64,000 bases of DNA from Chryseobacterium piperi (lineage in GTDB: Bacteria > Bacteroidota > Bacteroidia > Flavobacteriales > Weeksellaceae), in assembly GCF_002285635.2 (NCBI RefSeq), contig NZ_CP023049.2:3906001-3970000 (forward strand), read 5' to 3'. Each line of letters opens with the position of its first letter. Position 1 is the first letter of the stretch. The position numbers and the translations under genes were made by a program. The notes under the pieces were generated by a model. That model searched no databases and was not told the DNA's origin. It was given only the letters and a program-made list of their open reading frames with translations. Below, piece by piece: positions 62,494 through 64,000 of the stretch.

Positions 62494-64000
62494 AAAAGAG
62501 GCTGTCTCAAAAGGACAGTCTCTTTTTAGTATTTCATTGAAAAAAGATTTCGATATTTTGAATAAAAAAAATATCTTGGAAAAAAGAAGATATAAGTCAA
62601 AAAAGCAGTCTGTTTTAGGCTGCTTTTGACATTTTCTTTAGATTGTGGGCAATTGCGAGTATGCCGATTTCTACCTCGACTTTATTTTTTCCCCGAAGCA
62701 TGAATCGTTTAAAATTTTTGTTGTGTTTGAGCTCTGCAAAAACAGGTTCAACATCATGGCATCTTTGTTTTCTGAGTTTGATGCCCTTGCTGGTATTAAG
62801 AAGTTTGAAAACCTTTTCTCTGATTTTTGCCAATTTAGGATTGTTTTGTGAAGTGGTTATTTGTCCCGATTTCTGATCTTTTCTGAAGTAATTATATTTA
62901 ACATAAGCTTTTATTTTCTTAGATTTTAACAAGTTGTAATTTTCTTCTGAGCCATAACCAGCATCAGCAACAAGCTCTTTGGGAGCTTTATGATAGCTTT
63001 CTTCAAAACCCAGTAAATGAGTCGCTAATGTTTTGGTGTCTGTTGGGTTGGGATGAATTGAATAATGTAAAATGAATTGTCTATGGGTAGAAATTTGTAG
63101 ATTGTAAGCGGGTTTTAGTTGTCCGTTTCGCATATGATCCTCCTTCATTCGCATAAAAGTAGCGTCTGTATCGGTTTTGGAATAGGAATTTCTATCTTCT
63201 AATAATTCTTGCTGTTTTTTATATTTCTCTAAATTATCTGCCCAGTTTTTCTTAGCATAATTCAGTTTCTGACGAACTTTTGAAGCTACTTTTTTATCTT
63301 TCAAAACTTCATTGATCTTTTCGATGGTTTGAGTTACTTTTTCAGAATCTACTTCTTTAAAATCAATACTTTCTGTATTTTCAAGCTCGTCTTTGGCAAC
63401 TGTTTCTGCATAGTTCCAAAGCTCTTCTAATTGCTCTGCAATCCTTTCTTTGTGTTTTTTGACAGCTCTTCCCCAAACAAAAGTATAGCGATTGGCATTG
63501 GCTTCTATCTTGGTGCCATCTACAAAAGTGGTTTTCAGACTTACCAAACCTTCCTTTTCCAAAAGAAGAACAATTTGTGTGAAAATAGCTTTAATCTCAC
63601 CTTTCAATCGTTCACTACGGAACCTGTTTAAGGTGTTATGATCGGGACGGCTCATTGCAGAGAGCCACATAAAATGGATGTTTTCTTTCAAGGCCTGCTC
63701 CATTTTGCGGCTTGAATAGATATTGCTTAAATAGCCATAAATCAAAACTTTCAAAAGCATTTTCGGGTGGTAGCAAGATGTTCCGCCAGGTTTGTAGGTT
63801 TTAATTAAGCTTTTGATATCCAAGCCATCAATAATGTTTGAAACAATTTTCACAGGATGTCGCTCATCAATCAACTCCGATAAATTGGGAGGAAAAAGCA
63901 GATTTTCTTTGGGGGTGTAATCTTTAAAGACTACTTTTGACGTACTTAACACAATGCAAATTAATCAATTTGCAACTATTAGGAAAGCGAAAGCTTTCCT
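62494..64000 (-). mobile_element. IS1182-family insertion sequence, copy 3 (truncated by the window)
   Basis: The left inverted end starts at 62494. The expected right end lies about 42 bases beyond the window. The visible part matches copy 1. Confidence 0.92.
62615..63952 (-). CDS. IS1182 family transposase, copy 3
   Basis: This complete 445-residue transposase is identical in protein sequence to copy 1. All catalytic residues are present. Its transcription is away from the window end, so its gene is complete although the IS right end is not. Confidence 0.95.
   Translation of the reverse strand: MLSTSKVVFKDYTPKENLLFPPNLSELIDERHPVKIVSNIIDGLDIKSLIKTYKPGGTSCYHPKMLLKVLIYGYLSNIYSSRKMEQALKENIHFMWLSAMSRPDHNTLNRFRSERLKGEIKAIFTQIVLLLEKEGLVSLKTTFVDGTKIEANANRYTFVWGRAVKKHKERIAEQLEELWNYAETVAKDELENTESIDFKEVDSEKVTQTIEKINEVLKDKKVASKVRQKLNYAKKNWADNLEKYKKQQELLEDRNSYSKTDTDATFMRMKEDHMRNGQLKPAYNLQISTHRQFILHYSIHPNPTDTKTLATHLLGFEESYHKAPKELVADAGYGSEENYNLLKSKKIKAYVKYNYFRKDQKSGQITTSQNNPKLAKIREKVFKLLNTSKGIKLRKQRCHDVEPVFAELKHNKNFKRFMLRGKNKVEVEIGILAIAHNLKKMSKAA

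Noticed and set aside
56958..63631. Plus-strand frames of 66-77 residues inside each IS copy
   Set aside because: They are antisense to the transposase and repeat only because the IS repeats.
56809..64000. A composite transposon bounded by the IS copies
   Set aside because: All three copies are direct, no target-site duplications are visible at any end, and the right end of copy 3 is outside the window, so movement of the whole cannot be supported.

Overview
The window looks like a piece of a Flavobacteriales chromosome, most probably Chryseobacterium or a close Weeksellaceae relative. This is inferred from several things seen in the sequence. It is AT-rich, and many starts lack a purine-rich ribosome site. 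Bacteroidota-type -7 boxes (TAnnTTTG) sit in front of several genes. Two secreted proteins carry C-terminal sorting domains of the type IX secretion system (T9SS). Two secreted proteins start with a GINTxxP motif, and there are two small GG-leader-type cysteine peptides. No rRNA, tRNA or CRISPR array was recognised.

Layout. 1-7.7 kb: the end of an ENPP-type phosphodiesterase, a divergent NmrA-type reductase/HxlR pair, an AraC-GyrI regulator, an alcohol dehydrogenase-cupin pair divergent from an AraC regulator, and a type B carboxylesterase. 7.9-17 kb: an orphan Cys-rich peptide, a cytoplasmic alpha-amylase, DNA polymerase IV, an acetyltransferase, a TlpA-like thioredoxin, purine nucleoside phosphorylase overlapping lpxK, truA and an MsbA-like ABC exporter. 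17-24 kb: a T9SS-exported M43 metalloprotease, a patatin/outer-membrane barrel protein, a methyltransferase, and a hydrolase/ECF sigma/membrane-protein operon. 24-32 kb: a response regulator-kinase-porin-MFS cluster that looks like a regulated organic-acid uptake system, then a TonB-receptor-like barrel protein. 32-37.7 kb: ribB under an FMN riboswitch, DinB-fold proteins, and a TetR/SASA-esterase pair with a long palindromic operator candidate.

37.7-45.1 kb is accessory in character. It holds a rifampin ADP-ribosyltransferase, a DUF4919 protein, a kelch protein, a RibD-type reductase with an HxlR regulator, unknown proteins, two XRE regulators and a SEFIR/TIR protein. Short hairpin repeats and a recurring minus-strand promoter-like module lie between these genes and suggest a cassette-like organisation.

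45-57 kb is mostly housekeeping or transport: groEL-groES, a second GG-leader peptide, a DAACS carrier, a CitMHS transporter and DUF2490 protein divergent from a LytS/LytTR pair, an M1 aminopeptidase, HupE and DUF6702. 56.8 kb to the end carries three nearly identical same-strand copies of a 1549-bp IS1182-type element, separated by two unrelated secreted-protein genes. The third copy runs off the window.
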